NCBI GenBank assembly: GCA_013152545.1
Contig: JAADGF010000086.1
Span: 1 to 61,397 of the forward strand
Origin: Gammaproteobacteria bacterium
GTDB taxonomy: Bacteria > Pseudomonadota > Gammaproteobacteria > SZUA-152
DNA length: 61,397 nt
Reading direction: 5' to 3'
Shown: positions 1-7,424 of the stretch, piece after piece
How positions within the stretch are numbered: the stretch's first letter is position 1
Layout of the letters: the number at the start of each line of letters is the position of its first letter
Program-made: the position numbers and the translations under genes
The notes under the pieces: model-generated
Database searches by the model: none
Told to the model about the DNA's origin: nothing
The model's input: only the letters and a program-made list of their open reading frames with translations

Positions 1-75
1 AAATTGGTAGACACAAGGGACTTAAAATCCCTCGGCTTAACGGCCGTGCCGGTTCGATTCCGGCCCCGGGCACCA
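1..75 (+). tRNA. tRNA-Leu (UAA), 5'-truncated by the window edge
   Basis: The anticodon stem-loop AGGGA-CTTAAAA-TCCCT gives anticodon UAA. It is followed by a class II variable arm, a T arm (GGTTCGATTCC) and an acceptor strand ending in an encoded CCA at 73-75. The D-arm GGTAGACAC is also visible. About ten bases of the 5' acceptor end lie outside the window. tRNA-Leu 3' ends are common integrase targets, and an integrase remnant starts about 240 bp downstream. Confidence 0.95.
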
Positions 76-310
76 TTTACTTTTTGCCGTAGTTGGCTTT
101 ATCTAGCTGTTTCTTATTATTCAATGAGTTAATCTTGATTCGTATGCGTTATGGCTTTATATATTAGGCCATAACCAGCCATATTTCGCGTGATTATTAC
201 GAATAAATTACGAATTGGAGAAGGCTAAATAGCTGCGACACGAAAGCTAAAAAGCAATTAATTTTTTGCAGAGTCTCGAAAATTAATATCGTACAAATCC
301 TAAACCTTGT

Positions 311-502
311 GCAACCAAAGCACAGGTAATGTCATGGGCGGCAGAGATAGAACAAAGTCTGTCCTCTGATACACTGGTACGCGGAAAAACGTTAGGTGAA
401 CTTTTTGAATGCTACCGTGATGAAATCCTTATCGAGGATGGTAAAGCCACTGTAGAATATATTGATGCTAAAATGCTTAGCCTCATAGAAGAGTTCTTAT
501 AA
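311..502 (+). pseudogene. Tyrosine recombinase (phage-type integrase) N-terminal remnant
   Basis: An open frame of about 63 codons reads ATKAQVMSWAAEIEQSL, then GKTLGELFECYRDE, and stops at 500-502. This resembles the arm-binding/core-binding N-terminal part of tRNA-targeting integrases (pattern F-TKAEA-WA-E-E, then TLGELL-RYRDE). The 200 bp upstream back to the tRNA carries stops in every frame I tried, and no catalytic domain (R-H-R-Y) follows, so it is a dead fragment. The closest in-frame ATG (329) would give 57 aa. Family assignment rests on pattern similarity only. Confidence 0.5.
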
Positions 503-670
503 TCCTGAGAGAAGCAGCCAGCCAGTAACAGCTAGACTGCTTTACTTCCCATCTTGAAGATAGCCGCGCACTTAACGATAGAGCCGCACGGTGCAAATTG
601 TGCAGCGATCTGTGTCTTTTAATTTAATAAAAACAATAAATTATGTTGATTTGTTTGTCTGCTTTGTACT

Positions 671-719
671 ATGGCAATAAATGATAAATATTGACATTAT
701 TTGCCATTGGTATTATACA
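671..719 (+). promoter_or_regulatory. parDE promoter with flanking inverted repeat (putative ParD operator)
   Basis: TTGACA at 691-696 is followed after 17 nt by TATACA at 714-719, a good sigma-70 match. ATGGCAA (671-677) and TTGCCAT (701-707) form an inverted repeat that brackets the -35 box. This is where a ribbon-helix-helix antitoxin such as ParD would be expected to autoregulate. The operator role is inferred. Confidence 0.55.
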
Positions 720-757
720 CATACTATGGGTTAATTTATTTTTCTGGAGTTAGAATT

Positions 758-985
758 ATGTCAAGCAGTCTGAATGTATCTCTTACTGATGAGTTACGTG
801 AATTTGTAAACAGCCGTACAGGCGATAAAGGTCTATATGCTACGCCGAGTGAATATTTACGAGACTTGATACGTCGTGACATACAATCACAGGAAACGGT
901 GAATCATGTCATGGAAGGATTGAATGACCTCAAGCGAGGTCGCTTTTCTGATAAATCCATTCTGGATATAGGAGAGGAAGACTAG
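758..985 (+). CDS. parD: Antitoxin, ParD/CopG-like ribbon-helix-helix
   Basis: A 75-residue protein beginning MSSSLNVSLTDELREFV. The N-terminal beta strand SLNVSLT, then YATPSEYLRDLIRRD, is the ribbon-helix-helix DNA-binding fold of ParD-family type II antitoxins. The acidic tail (residues 50-75, ending IGEED) would be the toxin-neutralising part. I chose ATG 758 because GGAG at 746-749 sits 8 nt upstream; an upstream TTG at 701 falls inside the promoter. The partner toxin starts 5 nt after the stop. The pair should repress its own promoter through the inverted repeat around 691. Antitoxin identity is strong from both sequence and context. Confidence 0.9.
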   Translation: MSSSLNVSLTDELREFVNSRTGDKGLYATPSEYLRDLIRRDIQSQETVNHVMEGLNDLKRGRFSDKSILDIGEED

Positions 986-990
986 CATCA

Positions 991-1380
991 GTGTCTGGTA
1001 AGAAAAAAAATTACATCCTGACAGAAACAGCAGAACGAGACTTCCGGCAGACAAAACAATGGTCACTCTCTCGCTGGGGCAAAAAACTGACTACCCAGTA
1101 TTTTAAAGACCTTCATCAAGCAGCTCAGTATATCGCGTTGAACTACCAATCCCTTCCTGAAAAAGACTATCTGACCGGAACAACTGAACTTGGTATTTAT
1201 GCGGTTAGGGAACATTACCTTATCTATGTTCCAGTGAGTAAAACACAGATTGTAATCGTCGGGTTGATTCGTCAGACACGGGATGTACCTGCAATTATCA
1301 AAGAGAATAACTATCTATTTCGTCGTGAGCTTAAGAAAATTCAGAAAAGTGTGGAGAAAGGTAAAATAAAGTTTGAGTAA
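991..1380 (+). CDS. parE: Toxin, ParE/RelE superfamily
   Basis: A 129-residue basic protein. Its N-terminal helix ILTETAERDFRQTKQWSLSRWG and the later strand pattern LGIYAVREHYLIYVPV then IVIVGLIRQTRDVPAII match ParE-type plasmid-stabilisation toxins (family known to poison DNA gyrase). The length is somewhat above the usual 95-105 because of a basic C-terminal extension (residues 105-129, RRELKKIQKSVEKGK). It starts at GTG 991, 5 nt after parD, with GGAGAGGAAG (971-980) as ribosome binding site, so it is translationally coupled. No catalytic RNase residues are asserted, and the target is inferred from family. Confidence 0.88.
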   Translation: MSGKKKNYILTETAERDFRQTKQWSLSRWGKKLTTQYFKDLHQAAQYIALNYQSLPEKDYLTGTTELGIYAVREHYLIYVPVSKTQIVIVGLIRQTRDVPAIIKENNYLFRRELKKIQKSVEKGKIKFE

Positions 1381-1861
1381 TGAAGGTGTTCCCATCGTGC
1401 AGTGCTAATCGTAAGCCGTACATAAACTAATATAAAATAAATATTCCTGTTATTGTTATATGATAAGTTGTATGACTCTATCAAAGAAAAAACTGAATAT
1501 GGCACTTAGTGGATGTTCGTTAATACAATATTGAGAATTGCAAATTACCGCCGAAAGGAACCATCAAAATTCTATGGACAATATCGAACTAAATTTCCTA
1601 CCTTTAACTGAGCAAATTTTTAGCATCACAATTTATCGCAAGAAAACCGTGCAGTTAAATAAAATGAATGTGACAAAGTAGAATTAAGACCGCCATGCGT
1701 CAGGGGTAAAGCCCCAAGCGTGCAAAGGGGTTCTGGGCACTTGGATGGTCTTGGTTGAGTCTCGGACTCAGAACCGAATAGCTTGAACCATTAAAAATGG
1801 GCCGATTTCTACAGGTAAACTACAGTTAAGAGAGGGTGTATGCGTCACCATTTAAGTTTCC
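1381..1861. other. Intergenic, no convincing gene
   Basis: AT-rich DNA containing a possible 35-codon ORF (ATG near 1574, AAAGGA about 20 nt upstream) that matches nothing I recognise. A GC-rich patch at about 1689-1790 has imperfect dyad symmetry and may be a remnant terminator or a REP-type sequence linked to the transposase fragment that follows. Confidence 0.3.
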
Positions 1862-2068
1862 TTGGCAGTGGAAAGGCAGTTATTCAAACATCGCATCGCA
1901 GAGCGAGCCTTGGGGGAGATTCGCGAATCGATTAACAAGGCGTGGGTGTTGGGTGCTGATCGGTTCCGCACAAAAGTTGAGCAGTTGGTGGGGTGGCCCG
2001 TGGTACCCAGGGCGAAGGGTGATGATCGGCGGTCTGAGGTCTATCGGAGGAGCAAACGAATCTACTGA
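1862..2068 (+). pseudogene. REP-associated tyrosine transposase (Y1_Tnp/RAYT) C-terminal fragment
   Basis: The frame reads FKHRIAERALGEIRESINK, then AWVLGADRFRTKVEQLVGW, then PRAKGDDRRSEVYR. This is the C-terminal signature of TnpA-REP proteins (pattern IRE-TNKAWVLG-ERF, then PRGGDRRS). The N-terminal HUH and catalytic Tyr region is missing, and the preceding codons (TTG start) are not homologous-looking. Hence a truncated remnant. Family call by recalled pattern. Confidence 0.6.
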
Positions 2069-2090
2069 ACGATAAGAGCTCCTACTCCTC

Positions 2091-2128
2091 CATTCAGACC
2101 AATCTATTCCATTCAGACCAATCTATTC
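2091..2128. repeat. 19-bp tandem duplication at the 3' end of the ATPase gene
   Basis: CATTCAGACCAATCTATTC occurs twice head-to-tail (2091-2109, 2110-2128). The second copy overlaps the stop codon and last codons of the minus-strand ATPase gene (stop 2113-2115). It looks like replication slippage or an insertion footprint. Confidence 0.9.
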
Positions 2129-3231
2129 AAGTAATTCAGAGCGTGGCACACTCTGATTCCGTCCGGCGTTATAAAATCTTTAGTCCCAGTAGCGGATAAT
2201 TGCCATGCTTCGCAATCCGGGAAACGAGCCTTCCAGTAGCGTAAATTTTTGTCCACCCTGCTATCTGACCATTTGCACTCAATAGCGGTGACTGGTTTTC
2301 CCCTATCAGAAATAACAAAGTCCACTTCGCGGCCGTCGGTATCTCGGAAGTAGTGGAGGTCGATATCGTGGCCTTGGGTGTCTTGCTGAAAATGAACCCA
2401 TTTAAGCAGATGACAGGCGACCATGTTCTCGAATTTCGGCCCCTGATCGGCTACGAGGGACCAGTCCATGTGGTAGTGTTTTTGTGACTTTTTGATCGCG
2501 CGAATCTTCGGTCCACCAAAGGGTGAGAGGCGAAAGAGGGCATACAGTTTTTCTAGTATTGAAACCCAGTTGGAAATCGTTTTATGGCTTACCTGAAGAT
2601 CTTCTCGCAGGGCATTGAGCGAAAGCGGGGAACCGACAAGATCCGGCAAACGCAACATGAGTCGCTCCAGATTGCCCAGATCTTGAACCCGTTCCAGGGT
2701 TGTAATATCTTCACGGACCAACAGATTGCGATACTCCCTTGACCAGCGTCGTGCCTCGACCTCGGAGCCGGAAAAGAACGGTTCCGGAAAACCGCCAAGC
2801 GTTAACAGTTGCTGGAAGACACTTGCGGTTTTCAGGCCCAGTTCGGCAATAGAGAGGGGGTGCATTCTGAGCAGGTGATAGCGACCTTGAAGCGAATCCC
2901 CTGAGTAGCGGTAGAGATCGAGGCGGGCGCTACCTGTGACCAATATCTGTTGCCCTGGCGGTTTACCGTCGTAAACCCCTTTTAAATAGTTACGCCAGGA
3001 GCGATATTTGTGGATCTCATCGAAAAACCAGAGTGGGCTAGGCGGAAGCTCATTGCGCAGTATCTTCTCACGGTGCTCAGGTATATCCCAGTTGAGGTAG
3101 CCGGAGTCTGCGTTCGGCTGGCTGAGTCCAAGAGTTGTTTTTCCCACCTGCCGGGGGCCGGCGATAAAAAGCATTTTTCTGGCCAGGTCGGCCTCAATTT
3201 GTTGGGAGAGGTATCTGCGGGATGTTGTCAT
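2113..3231 (-). CDS. AAA ATPase with C-terminal DUF4143 (AAA_14 family)
   Basis: A 372-residue protein. Walker A is GPRQVGKTT (residues 25-33), Walker B is LWFFDE (67-72), and the sensor-like stretch is ILVTGSARLDLYR. The C-terminal half carries the DUF4143 pattern, including REVDFVISDRGKPVTAIECK, which resembles the D...E-K of PD-(D/E)XK nuclease folds. These ATPases are widespread, often in accessory DNA, and their function is not established. The gene sits alone inside the tRNA-adjacent islet. Its ATG has no Shine-Dalgarno; a promoter whose predicted start site lies at the ATG suggests a leaderless mRNA. A perfect 23-bp palindrome overlaps the -35. The C-terminus coincides with a tandem 19-bp duplication. 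Confidence 0.88.
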   Translation of the reverse strand: MTTSRRYLSQQIEADLARKMLFIAGPRQVGKTTLGLSQPNADSGYLNWDIPEHREKILRNELPPSPLWFFDEIHKYRSWRNYLKGVYDGKPPGQQILVTGSARLDLYRYSGDSLQGRYHLLRMHPLSIAELGLKTASVFQQLLTLGGFPEPFFSGSEVEARRWSREYRNLLVREDITTLERVQDLGNLERLMLRLPDLVGSPLSLNALREDLQVSHKTISNWVSILEKLYALFRLSPFGGPKIRAIKKSQKHYHMDWSLVADQGPKFENMVACHLLKWVHFQQDTQGHDIDLHYFRDTDGREVDFVISDRGKPVTAIECKWSDSRVDKNLRYWKARFPDCEAWQLSATGTKDFITPDGIRVCHALNYLNRLV

Positions 3232-3237
3232 TGCGCG

Positions 3238-3300
3238 ACAATACAGATGTTTTCACCCACAGTCAAAAATATCATCGGATATTTTTGACTGTGGGTGAAA
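3238..3300 (-). promoter_or_regulatory. Perfect 23-bp palindrome overlapping the ATPase promoter
   Basis: Arms 3251-3273 and 3278-3300 are exact reverse complements, with a 4-nt loop (ATCG). Read on the minus strand, TTGACT (3266-3261) inside one arm and TATTGT (3243-3238) make a -35/-10 pair with 17-nt spacing. Transcription would start about 7 nt on, at or next to the ATG at 3231. The palindrome may be an operator, an autoregulatory hairpin or a terminal repeat of a mobile unit. Confidence 0.6.
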
Positions 3301-3580
3301 TGAACGGTTGTCCTGCAGGGTAAATTGCCGGCAGGCATTGTGTTGGTTCCACTCCTCTTTGAGTTCGTGGCCGGAGGTGGGAATCACCCCGATTCCCCGC
3401 CAGATCAGCGAATAATCTTACTTGCAAACCTCCATATTATTGGGTCAGGTTGGAAAATGCTCGACCCCAAGGGGATGAGAAGCCCGAACTCGATCAAAGC
3501 GGTTCGATAAATTTTCAGGAGAAAATTTGGATGTATTACGTGAATAGTTTATATTTTAAATGTGCACTGGTATGTACTGG
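3301..3580. other. Intergenic, nothing recognised
   Basis: No ORF with a credible family signature and no strong hairpin beyond the palindrome at its left edge. Probably decayed accessory DNA between the ATPase and the IS3 remnant. Confidence 0.3.
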
Positions 3581-3990
3581 TCAACTCAAAGAGGAGGCAT
3601 TAAATTGAGAATTTTCATAATTGACCAGTGATATATCTCCATTTGAAGTATGTAATCGATTAAGGTTGTAATGCGTCATACAGGCGGTAACATCTTGCTT
3701 CATATGCTCTTGAGATACTTTTAAAATTTAGCTATGTTTTTAAACTGTTCAATAACAGCGTTGTCGTAACAAGTTTTTTCCCCCCCCCCCATTAAGGCTC
3801 TTAGGTCATCCATACAGATTGCGGAAACGTTTACTTGTATACTGTGATCCTCGGCAGGCTCCTAGATATGATACATCCAGCCTTCTGGGGTTTCAGGTAC
3901 GTAATCTCTTCTGCCCAAACTTCGTTTATAGCCACTGGGTTAAACTTAGTACACCAATTGGATCTCCTGCGAATGTCTATCGCACAGTCT
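3581..3990 (-). pseudogene. IS3-family transposase (OrfB) remnant, multiply frameshifted
   Basis: Translated in shifting minus-strand frames the stretch gives FNPVAINEVWAEEITYLKP (DDE start of OrfB: FNP-A-N-VW--DITY), then CYDNAVIEQF, then YNLNRLHTSNGDISLVNYEN, the conserved end of IS3 integrases (YN--RLHS--G--SP--YE). Stops, frameshifts and a C11 run (3780-3790) interrupt it. The N-terminal side ends where the dispersed repeat at 4022-4112 begins. No intact OrfA was seen. Confidence 0.7.
3780..3790. repeat. C11 homopolymer
   Basis: Eleven consecutive C bases inside the IS3 remnant. Such tracts are unstable in replication, and this one may also be a sequencing or assembly uncertainty. Confidence 0.85.
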
Positions 3991-4021
3991 CTAAAAGACT
4001 TTTTTGGGGTTTTCTGAGTGG

Positions 4022-4112
4022 GTGATACGCTGTCTCCAAAAAAACCCAACAGTCTTTTACCTTCTGCGTTCTCGTCGCTCTCGCGACGACTCAACTGATT
4101 AATTTGGGATTA
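4022..4112. repeat. Dispersed 91-bp repeat, copy 1 (second copy at 49851-49942)
   Basis: Begins GTGATACGCTGTC, contains the palindrome GTCGCTCTCGCGAC, and ends CAACTGATTAATTTGGGATTA. It is about 85-90 percent identical by eye to 49851-49942. The left part can also pair with 3991-4011 (AAAAGACTTTTTTGGGG with CCCAACAGTCTTTT) as a long hairpin. Both copies abut decayed IS DNA, so this is probably the end of a lost IS or a MITE. Confidence 0.75.
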
Positions 4113-4370
4113 ACTTCAGGGTAGCAAAATAGTCGCTGGAAATAGAAGATCATTGCAACTCTCTGTTGAATGCGCTATCTATTTATTTTTTTATGAATTT
4201 TTTTGGTGCAATGATGGGGGTAATGGAAGAATACTTTAAAATCAGGTCGTTTTAACCTTAAAGGGGGCACTTGTTGAAAAAATGTTAATTTGGTAATGTT
4301 TGCCTGATAATCGACCGGAACAACGATTAAATAGATTATGTTATGTCATGTCTATACAGTAAATCATGTA

Positions 4371-4578
4371 TAATCCTAAATTAATCAATTGTATCTACTG
4401 CGAACGTCTAACACACATGGAGCCTGTAAGTGTTTTTGAGATGCATGTTAAACTTGTTAAAACACCCTGCCATTGGCGCTGTATCGGTGGCGCTTTCGTT
4501 CAAAATAAACTGAAAAACATTTTATCTTCCGTCGCTTGGTCGCTTTCGCTATGATTCAGCGGGTTAATTTAGGATTGG
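4371..4578. repeat. MITE-like element of about 208 bp with ends related to the 91-bp repeat
   Basis: The left end TAATCCTAAATTAATCAATTG (4371-4391) is mirrored by GGGTTAATTTAGGATTG (4561-4577), giving terminal inverted repeats of about 16 bp. The same terminal sequence closes the repeats at 4022-4112 and 49851-49942. The interior near 4530-4555 (CGTCGCTTGGTCGCTTTCGC) resembles their palindrome. A short ORF inside shows no family resemblance. Interpreted as a non-autonomous element immediately upstream of panD. Confidence 0.5.
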
Positions 4579-4654
4579 GATATTGGCGTTTGAGCTAAAT
4601 TCAGTAATAATTGTCAAACCTGTAAGAATGTTTTCCGTATTTGGTTGAAAATAT

Positions 4655-5035
4655 ATGCAAATAACGATGTTGAAATGTAAGCTTCACCGAGCAAGTGTTA
4701 CTCATTCTGAGCTTGATTATGAGGGTTCCTGCGCCATTGACGGACATCTGTTGGATACTGCTGGTATTCGAGAATACCAGCAAATTGAAATTTACAATAT
4801 AAACAATGGCGAGCGTTTTACCACTTACGCCATTCGTGCAGAAGCGTATTCTGGCATTATTTCGGTTAATGGTGCTGCGGCACATAAGGCCAAGCCAGCG
4901 GATTTAGTTATTATTTGCGCTTATGCACATTTTAACCAGCAGGAGCTTGCGGTTTTCAATCCCACCTTGGTATATCTTGATGAGAAAAATCGTATTGTCC
5001 GTACCAGATCATCCATTGCGGTGCAGACGGCTTAG
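4655..5035 (+). CDS. panD: Aspartate 1-decarboxylase precursor
   Basis: A 126-residue protein of normal family length. It catalyses decarboxylation of L-aspartate to beta-alanine for pantothenate and coenzyme A synthesis in the cytoplasm. The self-processing site is clear: [14 protein letters not shown], with cleavage expected between Gly24 and Ser25 to form the pyruvoyl cofactor. The conserved Y58-equivalent region ([20 protein letters not shown]) is intact. The start [19 protein letters not shown] aligns with the usual N-terminus. No strong ribosome binding site is visible. It stands alone here (panB/panC not adjacent), between two MITE-like elements at 4371-4578 and 5240-5401. Confidence 0.97.
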   Translation: MQITMLKCKLHRASVTHSELDYEGSCAIDGHLLDTAGIREYQQIEIYNINNGERFTTYAIRAEAYSGIISVNGAAAHKAKPADLVIICAYAHFNQQELAVFNPTLVYLDEKNRIVRTRSSIAVQTA

Positions 5036-5239
5036 CCTTACTTATTGTTTTTTTTGCATCATTATTGATAGTCGCTGAATGGTGATGAATGCCGCTTTCA
5101 TAAGGCTTGGCAAGGATAATGTGAAGATTTACTTTGACGACCCTGCTTAGTTTTAATTGTTCGGGCGTAGAGTATAGGAAATGCTCTGTGGGTGCGTTGC
5201 TGAGCAAGAAATACCAATTATATTTGTGTTATTTCGGTA

Positions 5240-5401
5240 TAAGTAGGTGAGCATAATTAGTTTAACAAACAATCGCAGGATATTTTATGGCCATCAAGAC
5301 GCTGCGAAGATGAGTATAGTGAGCTATGTGATCGTAGCAGCAACGCAGAAGAGCGGAAAATAGCACAAGAAAATGTTAAAATAATTATGCTCACCTACTT
5401 A
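5240..5401. repeat. MITE-like element, 162 bp, with 28-bp terminal inverted repeats
   Basis: The left arm 5240-5267 (beginning TAAGTAGGTGAGCATAATTA) and the right arm 5374-5401 are inverted copies with one mismatch. There is no coding capacity. The rest of 5036-5529 shows nothing else recognisable. The flanks suggest a TA target duplication. The autonomous parent is not in this window. Confidence 0.8.
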
Positions 5402-5529
5402 CTTCCCTGCTCCCTGTAAGCTAAGCGCAATCACTTTCCTGATAAATACCTGTCTTGGTAAATAATAAGAGTGACATTAAAATTAAAACTTACCACAAAT
5501 ATTTTTCCTGTGCTTTCATAACGATTTTT

Positions 5530-6306
5530 ATGGTCAGGGTTATTGTTGCTCTGAGTGCTGCGCTGAGCGTATTACTGCTGTTTTCAAGCTATGCATATAG
5601 CGAGGGGCTTCCTGGTACGGTCTTAAAAGTAAAGCCCAGTATTGTTGCTGTGGGTTCAGTGCAAAAGACACGACGGCCGCCAACGTTATTTCGTGGCACT
5701 GGCTTTGTGGTGGGAGATGGGCGCTTAGTTGTGACTAATGCACATGTGTTACCGGAACAATTGGATATACAGAATAATGAATATTTAGCTGTTTTTACCG
5801 AGGGTAATGATTCAACTCATTCACGTAATGCGTCGATTGTGGCATTGGATAAACACCATGATTTAGCTTTATTGAAAATCGAGGGTGAGCCTTTGCCGGC
5901 ATTGAATATTGGCGATTCTGATCGAGTGCTTGAAGGTGAGTTCTATGCCTTTACGGGTTTTCCGATCGGTGTCGTGCTTGGCCATTACCCAGTAACTCAC
6001 CGTGGTATGATATCCGCCATCACTCCCATCGTATTGCCTGCTCGTTCACCAGGTGAGCTAAGTGTTAAAATGATTCGTCGTCTCAGATCTCCTTTTAACG
6101 TGTTTCAACTGGATGCAACAGCATACCCCGGTAACAGTGGTAGCCCGTTATATGACTACAGTTCAGGTCAAGTAATCGGTGTCGTTAATAGTGTCTTTGT
6201 TAAGGAAACCAAAGAGGCAATATTATCAAAGCCCAGCGGTATTACTTATGCAATACCTGCAAAATATATCAAGAGATTGCTGGATAAATATTATAATAAA
6301 CAATAG
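5530..6306 (+). CDS. Secreted trypsin-like serine protease (HtrA-like fold without PDZ)
   Basis: A 258-residue protein from ATG 5530. An N-terminal hydrophobic signal sequence (VIVALSAALSVLLLFSSYAYS) implies export to the periplasm or outside. The chymotrypsin-fold triad is visible: His in VVTNAHV, Asp in KHHDLALLKIEG, Ser in YPGNSGSPL. No PDZ domain follows, unlike DegP/DegS, so it is a stand-alone peptidase S1C-like enzyme with unknown substrate. The frame is open back to a TTG at 5455, giving 283 aa with a longer n-region; neither start has a good Shine-Dalgarno. It is a single gene between a MITE and the convergent galE. Confidence 0.85.
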   Translation: MVRVIVALSAALSVLLLFSSYAYSEGLPGTVLKVKPSIVAVGSVQKTRRPPTLFRGTGFVVGDGRLVVTNAHVLPEQLDIQNNEYLAVFTEGNDSTHSRNASIVALDKHHDLALLKIEGEPLPALNIGDSDRVLEGEFYAFTGFPIGVVLGHYPVTHRGMISAITPIVLPARSPGELSVKMIRRLRSPFNVFQLDATAYPGNSGSPLYDYSSGQVIGVVNSVFVKETKEAILSKPSGITYAIPAKYIKRLLDKYYNKQ

Positions 6307-6428
6307 CGTTGTTGTGACCGCATAACGGATGATAACGCCCCCACCGATAGGGCAGATGAGGGTCGAGTCGGGAGCAAGTGGCTGAAATATCCAGCCGGGA
6401 GGTTAACAACGTGCCCATACCTAACCGC

Positions 6429-7424
6429 CTAATTTGTTTTATTTAATAGCTTTTCCTCCCAGGCTAGTGAGGTTTTTACAATAAAGTCTAGGTCGTCGTA
6501 TTGCGGCTGCCAATCAAGTGTATCCCGTATACGTGAAACAGCAGCCACCAGGCTGGGAGGGTCGCCCGCACGTCTGGGTTGTTCTTTAATGTCAAGGGGG
6601 TTCCCATGTACGCGCTGGACAGAGTCCAAGACATTCCTGACGCTGTAACCATGTCCATATCCGCAGTTCAGGGTGACTGATTGACCACCATGCCGTAAAT
6701 AAGCCAGAGCACTTATATGGGCTGCAGCTAAGTCTTCGACGTGAATATAGTCCCGTATACCTGTTCCGTCTGGTGTATCGTAATCAGTGCCGAAAATGGA
6801 GATGTTATCTCGTATACCGAGTGCTGCCTCACAGGCAACCTTTATTAATAGCGTTGCGTTTTTGGTCGATTGCCCGATACGGGCTTCAGGGTTTGAGCCA
6901 GCCACATTAAAATATCGTAGCGCTACATGGCGCAATTTGTTAGAGGCTGATAGGTCGCGCAGCATCCATTCCGTCATAAGCTTGGATGTGCCATAAGGAT
7001 TTATGGGAGCGGTGGGACTATCTTCTGTTGCAGCACCTGTATTTGGCATGCCATACACTGCTGCTGTGGACGAAAAAATAAAATGTTTGACACCTGCTTT
7101 GGCGCAGCAAGCCAGTAAATTTCTGGAGCAACATGTGTTGTTGGCGTAATATTTCAGCGGATCTGAGACCGATTCAGGCACGATCGTGTGTGCTGCAAAA
7201 TGCATAACGGTATCAATGTGATGTTTCGTTAGGAGGTTGGTCACCAGAGCCTTATCGCCCATGTCGCCAACGATGAGCTTGCCTGACAATACTGAGTCGG
7301 AAAATCCGGTGGAAAGATTATCTAAAACAACGATATGCTCATTTGCTTCGCCCAATTGCCGTACCACGTGGCTGCCAATGTAACCGGCGCCACCTGTTAC
7401 CAAAATCCCATTTTTCATGGACAT
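6429..7424 (-). CDS. galE: UDP-glucose 4-epimerase
   Basis: A 331-residue short-chain dehydrogenase-type epimerase interconverting UDP-Glc and UDP-Gal (possibly the N-acetyl forms) in the cytoplasm, supplying sugars for surface polysaccharide. The NAD-binding motif GGAGYIGS lies near the N-terminus, the catalytic YGTSK is in INPYGTSKLMTEWML, and FSSTAAVYG carries the Ser/Thr of the triad. I chose ATG 7424 because AAGGAAA lies 7 nt upstream; a longer frame begins at 7457. It is transcribed away from the export operon that begins 860 bp to the right, so it may be regulated separately although functionally linked. Confidence 0.95.
   Translation of the reverse strand: MSMKNGILVTGGAGYIGSHVVRQLGEANEHIVVLDNLSTGFSDSVLSGKLIVGDMGDKALVTNLLTKHHIDTVMHFAAHTIVPESVSDPLKYYANNTCCSRNLLACCAKAGVKHFIFSSTAAVYGMPNTGAATEDSPTAPINPYGTSKLMTEWMLRDLSASNKLRHVALRYFNVAGSNPEARIGQSTKNATLLIKVACEAALGIRDNISIFGTDYDTPDGTGIRDYIHVEDLAAAHISALAYLRHGGQSVTLNCGYGHGYSVRNVLDSVQRVHGNPLDIKEQPRRAGDPPSLVAAVSRIRDTLDWQPQYDDLDFIVKTSLAWEEKLLNKTN

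Noticed and set aside
1689-1790. Structured RNA or attC-like site
   Set aside because: Dyad symmetry is weak and no integron integrase or riboswitch core pattern was found.
2091-2128. Possible CRISPR-type repeat
   Set aside because: Only two adjacent copies without spacers; no cas genes in the window.
4366-4554. 62-codon ORF upstream of panD
   Set aside because: It lies wholly inside an inverted-repeat element and has no family resemblance.
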